Assembly: GCA_019279435.1 (NCBI GenBank)
Contig: JAAALK010000081.1
Location: 59,573,318-59,637,317 of the forward strand
Length of the DNA stretch: 64,000 nt
Reading direction: 5' to 3'
From: Zizania palustris
Taxonomy: Eukaryota; Streptophyta; Magnoliopsida; Poales; Poaceae
Under the pieces are notes generated by a model. The model saw nothing but the letters and a program-made list of their open reading frames with translations. It made no database searches and had not been told where the DNA came from. Below are positions 21,601 through 32,567 of this stretch, piece after piece. The number at the start of each line of letters is the position of its first letter. The stretch's first letter is position 1. A program made the translations under genes and the position numbers.

Positions 21601-22314
21601 CACCCTGGCAAACCTTCCAAGCAACTTGGAGAGCCGAAGGTCGATCAGCGATCAAGGCTTGGATTGATGAAGGACTTCGCTAGAAACAAGCTTGGTCACA
21701 GGCTTCGAGCAGCCAGCCTCTGCCAGACCAGTAGGTCTACTTTTGTTTAGGGCTCCGAACATGTAAAAATTTATGCTTTCATCTCTTATGAATGAAGACT
21801 TATTTGGAAATGTTTTTAGGCTTCCCGACCTCTTATGGATGATCTCGAAGTATTAGATGTTACTGAAGAACTTCGCCTTCTATGGGCTACCTTCAACCTT
21901 CTAAGACTTCACAAACGACCTCCATTTCTAATTCCTCGAGAAAGCTCTGGTGCGATTGCACCTGCAACATAGAAAGATATATTATCTTGCATTAAAGAGG
22001 AGGAAAAAGAAGTTAACTTGGAAACTTCATCATCTAAAGACGTTGAATGGTCCGAAGAAGAGAATACTGCTGAAGAACAAACAAAGAAACCTAAACAACT
22101 TCGAAGCTGGGAGAGAAGCCCCGAGCGCCTTCGAAGTTGGGCTGAACTCCAACAAGAACAAAAATATTTCCGAGCTTCGAGAGGAGGGAGAAGAGTTAAA
22201 CGTAATGTTAATAGGACTCCCGGCTCCGGAACTAGTCGTTCTGGCTTTAGCGGTAGCTCTAGGGATCGAAGGGGTCTCTGTTTCCTTCTTGGCATAGATA
22301 AAGACTTTTCGTAA
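18649..22314 (+). pseudogene. T1 antisense gene, five exons, decayed
   Basis: It runs opposite to gag-pol. The start ATGGCGAAAAC at 18649 is shared with T2. Exon ends inferred from GT-AG sites: exon 1 to 19545, exon 2 19629 to about 20300, exon 3 20377-20812, exon 4 20886 to about 21733, exon 5 21820-22314. Exon 1 holds the PF04195-like region (RPGEVVVFEAFFEAG, RLNRLQRIGHRMSMRDLAEE). Exon 2 is K/P/S-rich. Exon 4 has heptad-like coiled-coil stretches and RSAIKAWIDEG. Exon 5 ends RDRRGLCFLLGID. Breaks include a stop near 18880, further frame changes in exon 1, a TAA near 21085 and a TAG near 21970. Function is unknown; the class is known as an extra antisense ORF of Tat elements. Confidence 0.7.
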
Positions 22315-22620
22315 TATAATGTAATCTATTCGAATGATAAATATTAAAGTTTTAAAATTGTCTCCCTACTTCCCAGCCGCTCTTTGGGTGTAAACAACTT
22401 CAAAATTTGGTCGAACATGGTTACACGCAATGAAAATAACTTAGGAGTACAATTGTGGAGGCTCAGAGCCCCTTAGCAACTTAGAGATTAATTAAAATCT
22501 CAAAGAATGTCTTCGACTACTTGTAGCCTGAAACTTGGTAACTTAGTATCTTTCGTTTGAATATAGTCACTTCATACTAGTTTTTCGGATACCTTAGCAT
22601 CCGAAACAACTGATCACTTT

Positions 22621-22860
22621 GGACTCTTTTTACAGAATTTCGAAGCTAGCAGCTCAAAATCTGTTTTGTTTGGCCTCCTTCGGCTCTTTTTGTGAATGCT
22701 ATCAAACCAGTGGTTTGGAATTCGCATGATGGTCTCCTTGGACTCTTTTTACGGATGCTTTCAAGCCGGAGCTTGGAATCCACATCATTTGGTCTCCTTG
22801 GATTCTTTTTACGGATGCTTTCAAACCGGTGGCTTGGAATCCGTTTTTCTGTGACTTTCC
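22621..22860 (+). repeat. Tandem repeat (about 60 bp) in the convergent 3' region of T1
   Basis: About four imperfect units, each with GGACTCTTTTTACGGATGCT, a C-A-A-x-C-C-G-G-x-G-G-C-T-T-G-G stretch, and GGTCTCCTT. It lies between the antisense gene and the integrase end and is homologous to the longer array at 42957-43317 of T2. Confidence 0.75.
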
Positions 22861-23052
22861 CACCTCGTCGGAAGCTTCGAACCAGTGGTTTGAAGTCCGC
22901 AAAATTGGTTCAGATGAATGACACTTCCCTCACAAGCAACTTTGTTCTTCTAGTGCGTCCACTAGAAGTAGGAAGTGTTTGAAAGGTAGGCATTATCTAA
23001 ACCATGAACTTTATTAATTCAGAAAGTGTTTACAAATGATTACAAGGAGCCC

Positions 23053-26000
23053 CTATGCGAAATATCGCTTTAAGTGCTCCGCATGGCAGGCATGCTTCAA
23101 CTCTTCACCTTCTAAATTAGCTAGCTTAAAAGAACCAGGGCGTCCTAAATGGAGAATAATATATGGACCTTCCCACTTATTTCCTAATTTCCCTGGTGCT
23201 ATAATGCTTCGCAAAACTAGATGACCTGGCTTAAGTTCATTAAGCTTAACCTTCGGGTCAAACCATGTCTTCGTTTGCTGCTGATATTTCGACAGATTGG
23301 CGATAGCTCGAAGTATTGTTACTTCTATTAAATCAAGCGAAGCTTGCCTTTCTCCTTCTATTTCAGGTTCGGTGCTGCAAAGAGATCCTCCTTTAAGCTC
23401 CGTTGGCGTCATAGCTTCATCTCCCAATAATAGTCTGAAAGGAGTAAAACCTATGGACCTTGTTTGAGTGGTCCGAATGGACCATAAAATCTTCGAGAGC
23501 TCTTCGATCCATAGCCCCATTGCCAACCCCACTATTCTTCGATTCAACCCTGACAAGATATTACCATTGGCCCTTTCGACAGCTCCGTTAGACTGAGGAT
23601 GGCGTAAGCAGCAAAGCATATTTGTATGCCAAGATCTTCGCAAAACTTCCTGAAGGGCTCTGCATCAAACTGTGTCCCATTGTCAACTGTTAGCTGCCGA
23701 GGCACTCCGAACCTGCATATAATACTTTTCCAGAAAAATTTATGTACATTATTCGAAGTGATAGCTGTGAGGGGTTCCGCTTCGACCCACTTGGAAAAAT
23801 ACTCAATTGCTACCACTGCGAATTTCAGATTTCCTTTTGCTACTGGGAAGGGGCCAATAAGGTCCATGCCCCATCTGGCCATGGGCCAAACTAGAGCAAT
23901 GACTTTAAGAGTTGTTGGCGGACGATGATTTCTTCTTCCCATCCATTGATACCCTTGGCATGTGCGAAATAAGCCCTCCGCATCAGCTACTATTGTAGGC
24001 CAATAAAGCCCCTCGCGAAGTGTTTTTCCTGTCAGAGCTCGAGGGGCCAGATGGTTACCACAAAGGCCTACATGAATTTCTCGAAGCATCTCTTGACCTT
24101 CAGCTTGAGATATACATCAGAGCAGAGGGGAACATACTCTGGCCTTGTAGAGAACACCATTGATTATATGATAATTTCAAACTCTGAGCTTCAACCTCGA
24201 AAGCTATGGCCCTTCAGGCAGATTTGCTTCACCTTGCAACAACTCCATAATTGAACTTCGCAAATCAGTGCTTGGGATGCAAAGAACTTCCGCAGAAGGG
24301 ATCTGTGGCACCGAAGGTGAAGTAAGCTCTTCGTAAAAGGCTCCTTCCGGAATGTCCATAGCTCCAGCTGTAGCTTTTGCTAAGGTATCGTCTTGCATAT
24401 TTTTAGCTCTTAGTATACTTCAGATGGAAATCCCTTTAAATGCTGCTTCAATCTTATGGATCTCTTCCAAATATTTTGCATGATGTGGGTGACAAACTTG
24501 TAAACTTTTATCAACGTGCCCTGCTACAATTTGAGAATCTGTTTTAATAACAACTCTTGTAGCCCCCAAAGAACGCGCTTTTCAAAGTCCTAACAAAATT
24601 CCTTCATACTCCGCTATATTATTGGTGTACTTAAAGTTGAGACTTGCGGAGTACATTGCTCTTTGCACTGAAGGCGAAATTATTACTGCTCCGACGCCTG
24701 CTCCAGATGCTTGGAAAGCTCCGTTAGAGTATATAGTCCAAATTCCTTCATTTGACTTCTTAAGAGCCCATACTGTGGATGGAGTCCACTCTGCCACAAA
24801 ATCTGCCACCACCTGTGACTTGATCGTTGTCCTTGCCACGAAAGAGATGTCGTATGGTGCTAGTTCAACAGCCCATTTTCCAATTCTTCCTGTACAATCT
24901 TTGCTTCGGAGCATATCTCCTAAGGGATACAAAGTTGGTACAATCACATTATGTGCTAGAAAATAATGCCTCAATTTCCTCGAAGCCATTATCAGAGCAT
25001 AGGTGAACTTCTCAAGCTCAGAATATCTTGTTTTTGCTCTAGACAATGCTTCGGATACAAAATAGACTAGATTATGTACCAACTTCCAATTGAAATCAAC
25101 TTCTTTGACAAGGACGACCCTGACAGCGGAGCTAGTAGCTGCAAGGTAAAGAAGTAGGGTTTCATACGCAACGAGCACAGTGAGTGTAGCGAGGTTACTG
25201 AGATAATTTTTAATATCATAAAAACTCTTTTGACACTCCGGTGTCCATGCAAAATCTTTGGACCCTTTCAGTGCTTTGAAAATAGGCAAACTTCTGTCTA
25301 CAGACCTTGCTAGAAATCTGCAAAGTGCTGCTAGATGGCCAGTTAGCTTTTGCACCTGCTTTAAATTTTCCAGAGGAGCCATCCATTGTAATGCAGTTAT
25401 TTGAGTAGGGCTAGCTTCAATCCTTCTACTTGAAACTAGATACCCTAACAACTTTCCAGCTTGAGCCCCGAAGATACATTTTTCGGGGTTGAGACGGACT
25501 CCACATGCCCGAAGGCTATCGAACGTTTTTGCTAAGTCTAGGCTATGTTGGTGCTTTAAAGCACTCTTTATTACAATATCATCCATATAGGCTTCTACAT
25601 TGCGGCCTCTTTGATGACCTAGAGCTTTAGCAATTAACCGTGAAAAAGTTTCCCCGGCATTTCTTAAACCGAAAGGGATTCTTACATAGCAAAAGACTCC
25701 CGAAGGAGTTGCAAAGCTTGTTTTGATTTCATCTTCGTGCTTTAACCAAATTTGAAGATAGCCAGAATACGCGTCGAGGAAGCTTAATAACTCCGAACTA
25801 GCAGTGGAGTCAACTAATTGATCAATTCAGGGCATGGGATAGGGGTCACGGGGGCATGCTTTATTCAAGGATGTAAAATCAATACACATACGCCACTTCT
25901 CGGAGGATTTCTTTCTGACGAAGACTGGGTTGGCTAACCACTCCATATGATCTACTTCTCTGATAATCACAGCCTTCAGTAACTTTTCCACCTCTGCTTT

Positions 26001-26234
26001 AGCAAGGATGGCCCTCTCCGCAGATCACTTCCGAAGTCCTTGTCGAACTGGTCGAACCCTCAGGTTCACAAGCAAACCATGCTCAATGATATCTCGACTA
26101 ACTCCGGTGATGTCTTCATCAGACCAGGCAAAGACATCCATATTTTCTTCAACTACCTTTACTAACGAAGTAGTGATTTATGGAGACAAATCTTTGCCAA
26201 ACTGAAAAGGGTAGTCTTTGTCGTCCTTGACAAT
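23053..26234 (-). pseudogene. T1 pol: RT, two RNase H domains, integrase (broken)
   Basis: Read on the minus strand from 26234: FQFGKDL, RT with AYMDDIVIKS (at 25586), RNase H 1 (TLLLYLAATSSAVRVVLV), the second archaeal-type RNase H (IWTIYSNGAFQASGAG, NNIAEYEGILLGL), then integrase with zinc finger, the catalytic blocks GMDLIGPFPVAKGN and VDNGTQFDAE, the glutamate in GAVERANGN, and the GHLVLR…KWEGPY tail ending RYFA at 23053. The dual RNase H is diagnostic of the Tat lineage. In the second RNase H the first aspartate is N (YSNGA where T2 has YSDGA). Stops near 25828, 25965 and 26180 and a frameshift near 23610 kill the frame. Confidence 0.85.
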
Positions 26235-26239
26235 AACCT

Positions 26240-28230
26240 TGTTGGACCGGAAACGGCGACCAGAGGGGGGTGAATGGGAGCTTTTAAAAATTCGGGCTAA
26301 AAACTTAGCCTTCGGGTTCTGTTCTGTCTCCTGCGGAACAGGCTTCGAGCACTACCTTCGAAGGTCTGGTTCGGAGGTACTTCGACACCTTCGAACACAG
26401 GCTTCGGAGGAGCAACAGTTCGAAGCCAAGAAGACTTCGCTCCACTAACAACCCTTGAAAACCTACTCTGCTAAGTCAGTGCAGGCTCCGCACACAGGGT
26501 GCTTCGAGCAACCTTCGCACTTCACCCTTCGCAAGAGCGGACAGCCCTCTGAGGACTTCGACCAAGTACTTGGCGACAGCAACTGGTGCTGGGCTTTGTA
26601 CGCGAAGGTCTACACGCACACAAAACGGACCACGCTAAGGGCTTCGACACAAGAAGCACAACGGGATACGACCAGGGCTTCGCTAGTAAGCAGCGAGGTC
26701 TTGCCTCGTGTTACACAGAGCGACAGCACACTGAAAAACACACTTCGCGAGAAAAACACCCTTCGCCAAGACAGGCTTCGGTGAACTAAAAACTAGCGAG
26801 GTATGCAATACGAGCTCAAACAAAAGCACACAGAAGCAGGGCTTCGCCGCTTGAACAAGGAACACAAAATATATTGAACTCTGGATGAAAACCAGCGAGG
26901 TATGTGTACAGGAGCTCAACAGTAAATGCTCAAAGTGTTAAATGTTACCTACCGAGCCCCCATATTTATAGCCCATGGATTCATCCTAAGGAAGTGACTA
27001 CTTTACCCCTAGGGTTTACAACAGATTTGTCTCTACAGAACTAAGGGGTACAAAAGGTAGTCCACCTTTATTTTGGAGGCTTCTCTGTCAGCTGCAGAGG
27101 GGACAGTGTCAGCCTTTTTCAGAACAGACAGTGTCAGCCTTTACAGTGTTGACTTCTGGAACCTCCCTTCGCACCGGAGGGTGCGGTAGCTTCGGCGAGA
27201 AGCCTGCAGCCTGTTGGCCTTCGCTCCGCCGAAGAAGTCCTTCGATACAGTGACGGTTTTAAGCCGAAGCCGTCAAAGCCCTTGGGCCTTCGCACCACCA
27301 CCTTCGGAGTGGACCTCCACGGCTTCGCAGCTACTCCGAGCTCAACCACCGTCCGTCCGTGTACCGAAGCCATGCATGGCCGAAGCACCACAAGTCAACC
27401 TCACTCCGGAGCTAGCCTCGCTCCGAAGTCCTTCACACTCCGAAGCCCCACCTTCGGAGTACCACCCTTCGAAGTCCCTCCTTCGTCCAAGGCCTCCGCA
27501 TGAAGCATTCCATGAGCACTTCGTCGCAGTGTCTCACTCCGAGCACACTCCTCGACGAGCCTCACCCGGACCATGCCTTCGATGCGCCTCGACTTCTGAG
27601 ACCTTCGTCGGGTAACCTTCGAGTGTCTCCCTCCGGAGCACACTTCGAACACCTTGCCTCCGCAGAGGACTTGATCCACCAACTCCGAAGTCACTCCATT
27701 CGGAGTACCTTCGAAGTGCCTCATGTCCGAGGACTTTGTCTCGGAGCACCTTCAGCCGGAGCCACGCTCCGCACTCTCTGCCTTCACCTGGCACGCCTCG
27801 ACCCGAGGACCGACCCGGACCACCTTCGCAGCCACCGTGACGGAGCTCCCCGCTCCCCTGGCATCAAGCCTCCCGCTTGACCCAGGTTCACCCGGCTCGA
27901 ACCCTGTCCGTCGCCTCCGAAGTCCCTGCGCACCACCAACAAGCAAACAAGTGTATCCAGTACTCCGGAGACCTCTCCGGGTTAGCAACCTCCGGTACAC
28001 ACTCCGGTGTACCGCCCAAAGTACCGAAGCCTTCGGTACGAACCCAGTCATCGCGTACTGTCGGACCCCTCCGACAGGCACACTCCGCTGCGCGGCTGCA
28101 GCAAGCAAACACCTCCGAACACCCTTCGGAGAACCACCTCCGAAGCCCCTTCGGAGGTACCCTTCGAACAGAGGGTAAAATCCAGTCAATCACTCATCAC
28201 AAAACACCGAAACCAACCCTTGGTTTCTCA
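26240..28230 (-). mobile_element. S1 3' LTR
   Basis: In plus orientation it runs TGTTGGACCGGAAACGG … TTGGTTTCTCA. Minus-strand TATA box TATAAATA at 26963-26970. The U3 portion (27130-28200) is GC-rich and full of short CTTCGAAG, CTCCGAAG and CCTTCGGAG motifs and hairpins. Open frames on both strands in U3 are conserved only because the LTRs are identical. Confidence 0.95.
28021..28157. other. Hairpin cluster in the S1 U3 region
   Basis: Four perfect inverted repeats lie within 137 bp: GTACCGAAG/CTTCGGTAC with a 1-base loop (28021-28039), TGTCGGA/TCCGACA with a 4-base loop (28059-28076), CTCCGAA/TTCGGAG with a 5-base loop (28113-28131) and CCTCCGAAG/CTTCGGAGG with a 3-base loop (28137-28157). 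The same cluster recurs in the other LTR at about 36874-37010. Repeated palindromic motifs upstream of the TATA box have been reported for Sirevirus LTRs. Confidence 0.8.
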
Positions 28231-29399
28231 ATCTCCCCCTTGATGAGTGCATTGACAACCAAATCCAAGTTCAAGAAAATTTAAAAATTTTAGCACACAA
28301 GTGACCATAAAAACTCAGAAAAGAGCCAAATCATGTCACTTGATAAAAGAATTCTTCTCCCCCTTTGTAAAGGAGTAAAAGCCCTTTTTGGCAAATCTCC
28401 CCTTGATAAGAACTCCCCCTGAGTTAAGCAAATTTTTCTCCCCCTTTATGTCAAAAATCTTTCCCCTTGCGAAATTATGCCTTCTTGCGGCAGAGAACAT
28501 AGCAAATCTCTCCCCCTTTGGCAATGCAAGCATCAAGGAGCATGTAAAAGATGCAAAGCTTCGAAATGAATAGAATTGCAAAGACATATAATGCAAAAAT
28601 ATGCCAACAGTAGCATCAATGATCATGTGCTCAGCTCAATGTAACATTCTGTGAAACAAGATGATGGCATGTGATTTTGTCATTTTGAGATAAAAGCATC
28701 ACCACTTAATCATAGCAGCTAGTCATGTGAAGGCAAGGACTGCGCAAAGCTAACAATTTCTACCCTAGACAGACAATTCTTGTTCAAAAGGAGCTTTGAA
28801 AGCAAACTTGATGAGCCATTAAATTTGTTGTTCTTTTCTTAATGCCAGGGGTTATTTGTTTGTCCACCTTATACTTTCCAATCAAGACAAGCCTAGGCAA
28901 GAAAGCCATCTGAAGCTTAAGACGATGATTTTGGCATACACTACACTATCCCAGATCAGACCAAAGTGCAATGGTAAGCAGTCTAGAATAGAGTAGTGCG
29001 ACAAACAAACCCTCCTGGATCTTTTCATTTAAACCAGGCAAATCATGGATTTTTGATTTTGTTTCAGATGAATGAATTATTTTGATGAATATCCATGAAA
29101 AAGAACACAATTTTTCAAGTTGCAACTTTTAGCATCCAAAGAACAGTGTCTTGCTGACAAGTAGATAAAAGATAGCTAAAAGCAGTCCTGCCTAAACAAG
29201 CTAGATACACGATTGAGCAGTGAGCAAGTTTAGATTTTAGAAAATAAAACATCATGCACAATCAATGTTCCAGACATATTTCATAGAGCTGAGCTGACAT
29301 GATTTCTGTGAATTAAAAGCAGGCATATAATAGCAAAAGATGTAAATGCAATTCCACACATAATGAGCATATGCAAGGCAATTTAAAATCAGCTCCCCC
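28231..29399 (-). promoter_or_regulatory. S1 3' non-coding region with multiple polypurine tracts
   Basis: On the minus strand the tract ending GGGGGAGAT directly adjoins the LTR at 28230. Further PPT-like tracts lie at about 28356, 28396, 28411, 28437, 28508 and 29393 (CTCCCCCTTT-like on the plus strand), the last just past the pol stop. The rest is AT-rich and non-coding. Arrays of PPTs before the 3' LTR are a Sirevirus hallmark. Confidence 0.85.
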
Positions 29400-32300
29400 T
29401 CACAAAATGTCGTAGGGATGACAAATACCAAGTTCCCCACGCAAGTAAGCAAATCGAGAAGCATCGAGGGGTTTTGTAAAAATATCGGCAAGCTGGTGTT
29501 GGGTATCAACATATTGAAGTTCAATATCACCCTTCTCACTGTGATCTCTGAGAAAATGATACCGTACATCAATGTGTTTGGTTCTGGAGTGCTGAACCGG
29601 GTTGTTTGCAATACAAATAGCACTAGTGTTATCACAGAAAAGTGGAACACTCTTATAATCTAACCCGAAATCCCGCAAAGTGGAAACCATCCACAAAATC
29701 TGAGAGCAACAGCTAGCTGCAGCAACATATTCGGCCTCAGCCGTCGATTGTGCAACACTAGATTGTTTGCGGGAAGACCAGCAAACCAGAGACGTACCCA
29801 GAAAATGACAAGTACCAGAGGTACTCTTCCTATCAATTCTACACCCAGCAAAATCCGCATCTGAATAGCCTCTAAGACATAAAGATGAAGACGAAGAATA
29901 CCATATGCCAAACTCAAGGGTGTGTTTGAGATACCTTAGGATGCGCTTAACCGCTTGGCGGTGCGAAGCTCGTGGTGAAGCCTGAAAACGAGCGCACAGA
30001 CACACAGCGAAGTGTATGTCCGGCCTCGTGGCAGTCAAGTAGAGGAGGGAGCCGATCATGCTCCGGAACTCCTTCTGATCTACGGCTTCTCCATCTTCGT
30101 CAGGGTCCAATGCTACAGATGTAGCCATTGGAGTGGCGAGGGGCTTCGCATCGGACATGTCGAACTTCTTGAGCAGGTCCTTGGTGTACTTTGTCTGGTG
30201 GACAAAAGTACCTTGTTTGCTTTGCTTGATTTGCAAACCAAGGAAAAAGGTGAGTTCACCCATCATTGACATTTCAAATTCCCTGCTCATGGTATCTGCA
30301 AACTCGGCAACTAAAGCATGAGAAGAGCCACCAAAGATGATATCATCCACATAAATCTGCACTAGGAGGAAATCTTTGCCATGCTTGAGAGTAAACAATG
30401 TTTTATCAACAGAGCCCATCACGTACCCTCGCTCAAGCAGAAAAGACTTAAGTCTATCATACCACGCCCGAGGGGCCTGCTTGAGTCCATAAAGAGCCTT
30501 ATGAAGTTTAAGGACTTTATGTGGGTACTTGGGGTTTTCAAAACCAGGGGGTTGTTTTACATAAACATCTTCACCTATGAAGCCATTAAGAAAAGCACTT
30601 TTGACATCCATTTGATAGAGTTTGAATCCCCGGGATGTCGCAAAGGCAAGCAAAATCCTAATGGCCTCAAGGCGAGCAACAGGTGCAAAAGTTTCAGTAA
30701 AATCAATCCCTTCTAGTTGAGAAAAGCCCTGAGCTACAAGTCTAGCCTTGTTTCTAACTATAGTCCCATCCTCCCCTTGTTTATTTTTAAAAATCCATTT
30801 TGTTCCAATGAAATGAACATTAGGTGGAGGATCAACTAAAGTCCAGACTTGGTTTCTTTCAAAATTCTCAAGCTCTTCATGCATGGCATTGATCCAATTA
30901 GAATCAGAAAGTGCATGACTAACATCTAAAGGCTCGAAAGAAGCAACAAAAGCAGCATTAGTGAAATGGGCATGAGAACGTGTTACCCTTTGATCAAGCT
31001 CACCAATGATCTGCTCGGGAGGGTGCATCCTTTGGACATGATGTGGAGCCTCGCGGCGGGATGCAGTCTCCCCCTCAACTTGTGCGTTGGAGTGGTCCAA
31101 GATGACCGATGTTGAGGTAGTCGCTTCGGGACCTCGTGCCGAAGTAGTAGAAGCGGGGTCAGCTTCGGGGGTTGATGTCGAGGGTAGTGGGGGATCATCC
31201 TCGAATTCTCCGGGATCTTCTTCTTCAAATAAGGTCTGTTCCATGTCGTGTTCATTTGCCTGTTCAAAAGCAGAACTAACAGAGGGGGTTGATTCATCAA
31301 AAGTCACATCACATGACTCGATGACAGTGTTAGTTTCCAAGTTATAAACACGATAAGAATGACCATGAGTAGTATAACCCAAAAAGATCCCGTCAGAAGA
31401 TCGCGACTCAAATTTATCCAAGTTACCACGTTTTAGGATAAAGCAGCGACAGCCAAAAACTCGAAGATGAGTAACCTTGGGCTGTCTCCCAAAACGCAGC
31501 TCATAAGATGTCAAGTTTAAAATTGAGCGCAAGAAGATTCGGTTTGAGATGTAACATGCAGTGTTCATGGCCTCAGCCCAGAATTTTCTAGGAGTCCTAT
31601 GCTCATCAAGCATCGTCCTAGCCATCTCAACCAAAGTGCGGTTTTTCCTCTCAACAACACCATTCTGTTGAGGAACCCGCGGAGCAGAGAATTGATGTTC
31701 TATGCCATGCTCCATGCAAAAGTCAACAAAGAGACTATTTTTGAACTCGGTGCCATTATCGCTTCGAATGAATTTTAATGCACCAGGGAGTTCAGTAAAA
31801 AGTCTCAAAGCCAAGCTCCGAAAGTGTGAAAACACTTCATCCTTGCTGGCAAGAAAGAAGACCCAAGAGTAGCGAGAGAAATCGTCGACAATTACTAGAA
31901 CATACCACTTCCCGCCTAAAGAACTCACCTGAGAAGGACCTACAGTGTCCATATGGAGAAGTTCTCCGGGCTGTTCAGTCATCACTGTGGTGACTGGCGA
32001 ATGCGAAGCGGCAATCATTTTTCCATGTCGACAAGGAGCGCAAACTAAATTCTTCTCAAACTTGAGCTTGGGCAATCCTCGGATCAGGCCTAGGGCGCTC
32101 AGACGAGCGAGCAACTCAAAGCTCATATGCCCTAGTCTCCTATGCCACTTCCAAAGCTCAGAAGTCGAATGTGCAACAAGACAATGAGAAGATCCAGACG
32201 ACTCTGAAAAATCAGCTCCAAAAACTCTCCCAACTCTAAAGATCTTACACACCATAACGCCATCAGAATTGAGCACTTGCGAAGTATCGCGATGAAATCG

Positions 32301-32552
32301 CACTTCGAAGCCCTCATCAAGCAACTGAGATACAGACAGCAAATTGTATCCCAGGTTTTCAACCAAAGCAACATCTTTGAGAGTGAAGTTTGTGTTAATT
32401 CTTACCACACCTTTACCTTTCACTCTACTCCTTCGATTGTTTCCGAAGGTGATATGTTCCCTTTGCTTGGTTGTGGTGAGGCTGGAGAACCAAGCTGCAT
32501 CTCCGGTCATGTGGCGCGAACAACCGGAGTCCATGATCCACGTGCCCTCCAA
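29400..32552 (-). CDS. pol: S1 pol polyprotein: protease, integrase, RT, RNase H
   Basis: About 1050 residues with no internal stop. Protease active site WIMDSGC at residues 5-11. GAG-preintegrase zinc site H137, H142, C171, C174. Integrase core D202, D265, E301 (spacing of 35 between the last two). RT runs about 570-815, with the YVDD box at 734-737. RNase H acidic residues D898, E939 or E941, D974. It ends GICHPYDIL with a TGA beside a polypurine tract. The first codons are an extension of the gag frame: only the TAG at 32568-32570 separates them, so the true product may be a gag-pol fusion and the stated start is only the first plausible boundary. The order PR-INT-RT-RH is that of Ty1/copia. 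Confidence 0.95.
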   Translation of the reverse strand: MEGTWIMDSGCSRHMTGDAAWFSSLTTTKQREHITFGNNRRSRVKGKGVVRINTNFTLKDVALVENLGYNLLSVSQLLDEGFEVRFHRDTSQVLNSDGVMVCKIFRVGRVFGADFSESSGSSHCLVAHSTSELWKWHRRLGHMSFELLARLSALGLIRGLPKLKFEKNLVCAPCRHGKMIAASHSPVTTVMTEQPGELLHMDTVGPSQVSSLGGKWYVLVIVDDFSRYSWVFFLASKDEVFSHFRSLALRLFTELPGALKFIRSDNGTEFKNSLFVDFCMEHGIEHQFSAPRVPQQNGVVERKNRTLVEMARTMLDEHRTPRKFWAEAMNTACYISNRIFLRSILNLTSYELRFGRQPKVTHLRVFGCRCFILKRGNLDKFESRSSDGIFLGYTTHGHSYRVYNLETNTVIESCDVTFDESTPSVSSAFEQANEHDMEQTLFEEEDPGEFEDDPPLPSTSTPEADPASTTSARGPEATTSTSVILDHSNAQVEGETASRREAPHHVQRMHPPEQIIGELDQRVTRSHAHFTNAAFVASFEPLDVSHALSDSNWINAMHEELENFERNQVWTLVDPPPNVHFIGTKWIFKNKQGEDGTIVRNKARLVAQGFSQLEGIDFTETFAPVARLEAIRILLAFATSRGFKLYQMDVKSAFLNGFIGEDVYVKQPPGFENPKYPHKVLKLHKALYGLKQAPRAWYDRLKSFLLERGYVMGSVDKTLFTLKHGKDFLLVQIYVDDIIFGGSSHALVAEFADTMSREFEMSMMGELTFFLGLQIKQSKQGTFVHQTKYTKDLLKKFDMSDAKPLATPMATSVALDPDEDGEAVDQKEFRSMIGSLLYLTATRPDIHFAVCLCARFQASPRASHRQAVKRILRYLKHTLEFGIWYSSSSSLCLRGYSDADFAGCRIDRKSTSGTCHFLGTSLVCWSSRKQSSVAQSTAEAEYVAAASCCSQILWMVSTLRDFGLDYKSVPLFCDNTSAICIANNPVQHSRTKHIDVRYHFLRDHSEKGDIELQYVDTQHQLADIFTKPLDASRFAYLRGELGICHPYDIL

Positions 32553-32567
32553 GCCTCGACCTGTCGC

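Noticed and set aside
27134..28284. Long open frames on both strands, repeated exactly at 35987-37261
   Set aside because: They are in the U3 of the two S1 LTRs. The exact repetition is due to LTR identity and not to coding constraint.
31087..31347. Serine/glycine-rich plus-strand frame opposite S1 pol
   Set aside because: It is opposite the variable linker between integrase and RT of S1; no independent evidence.
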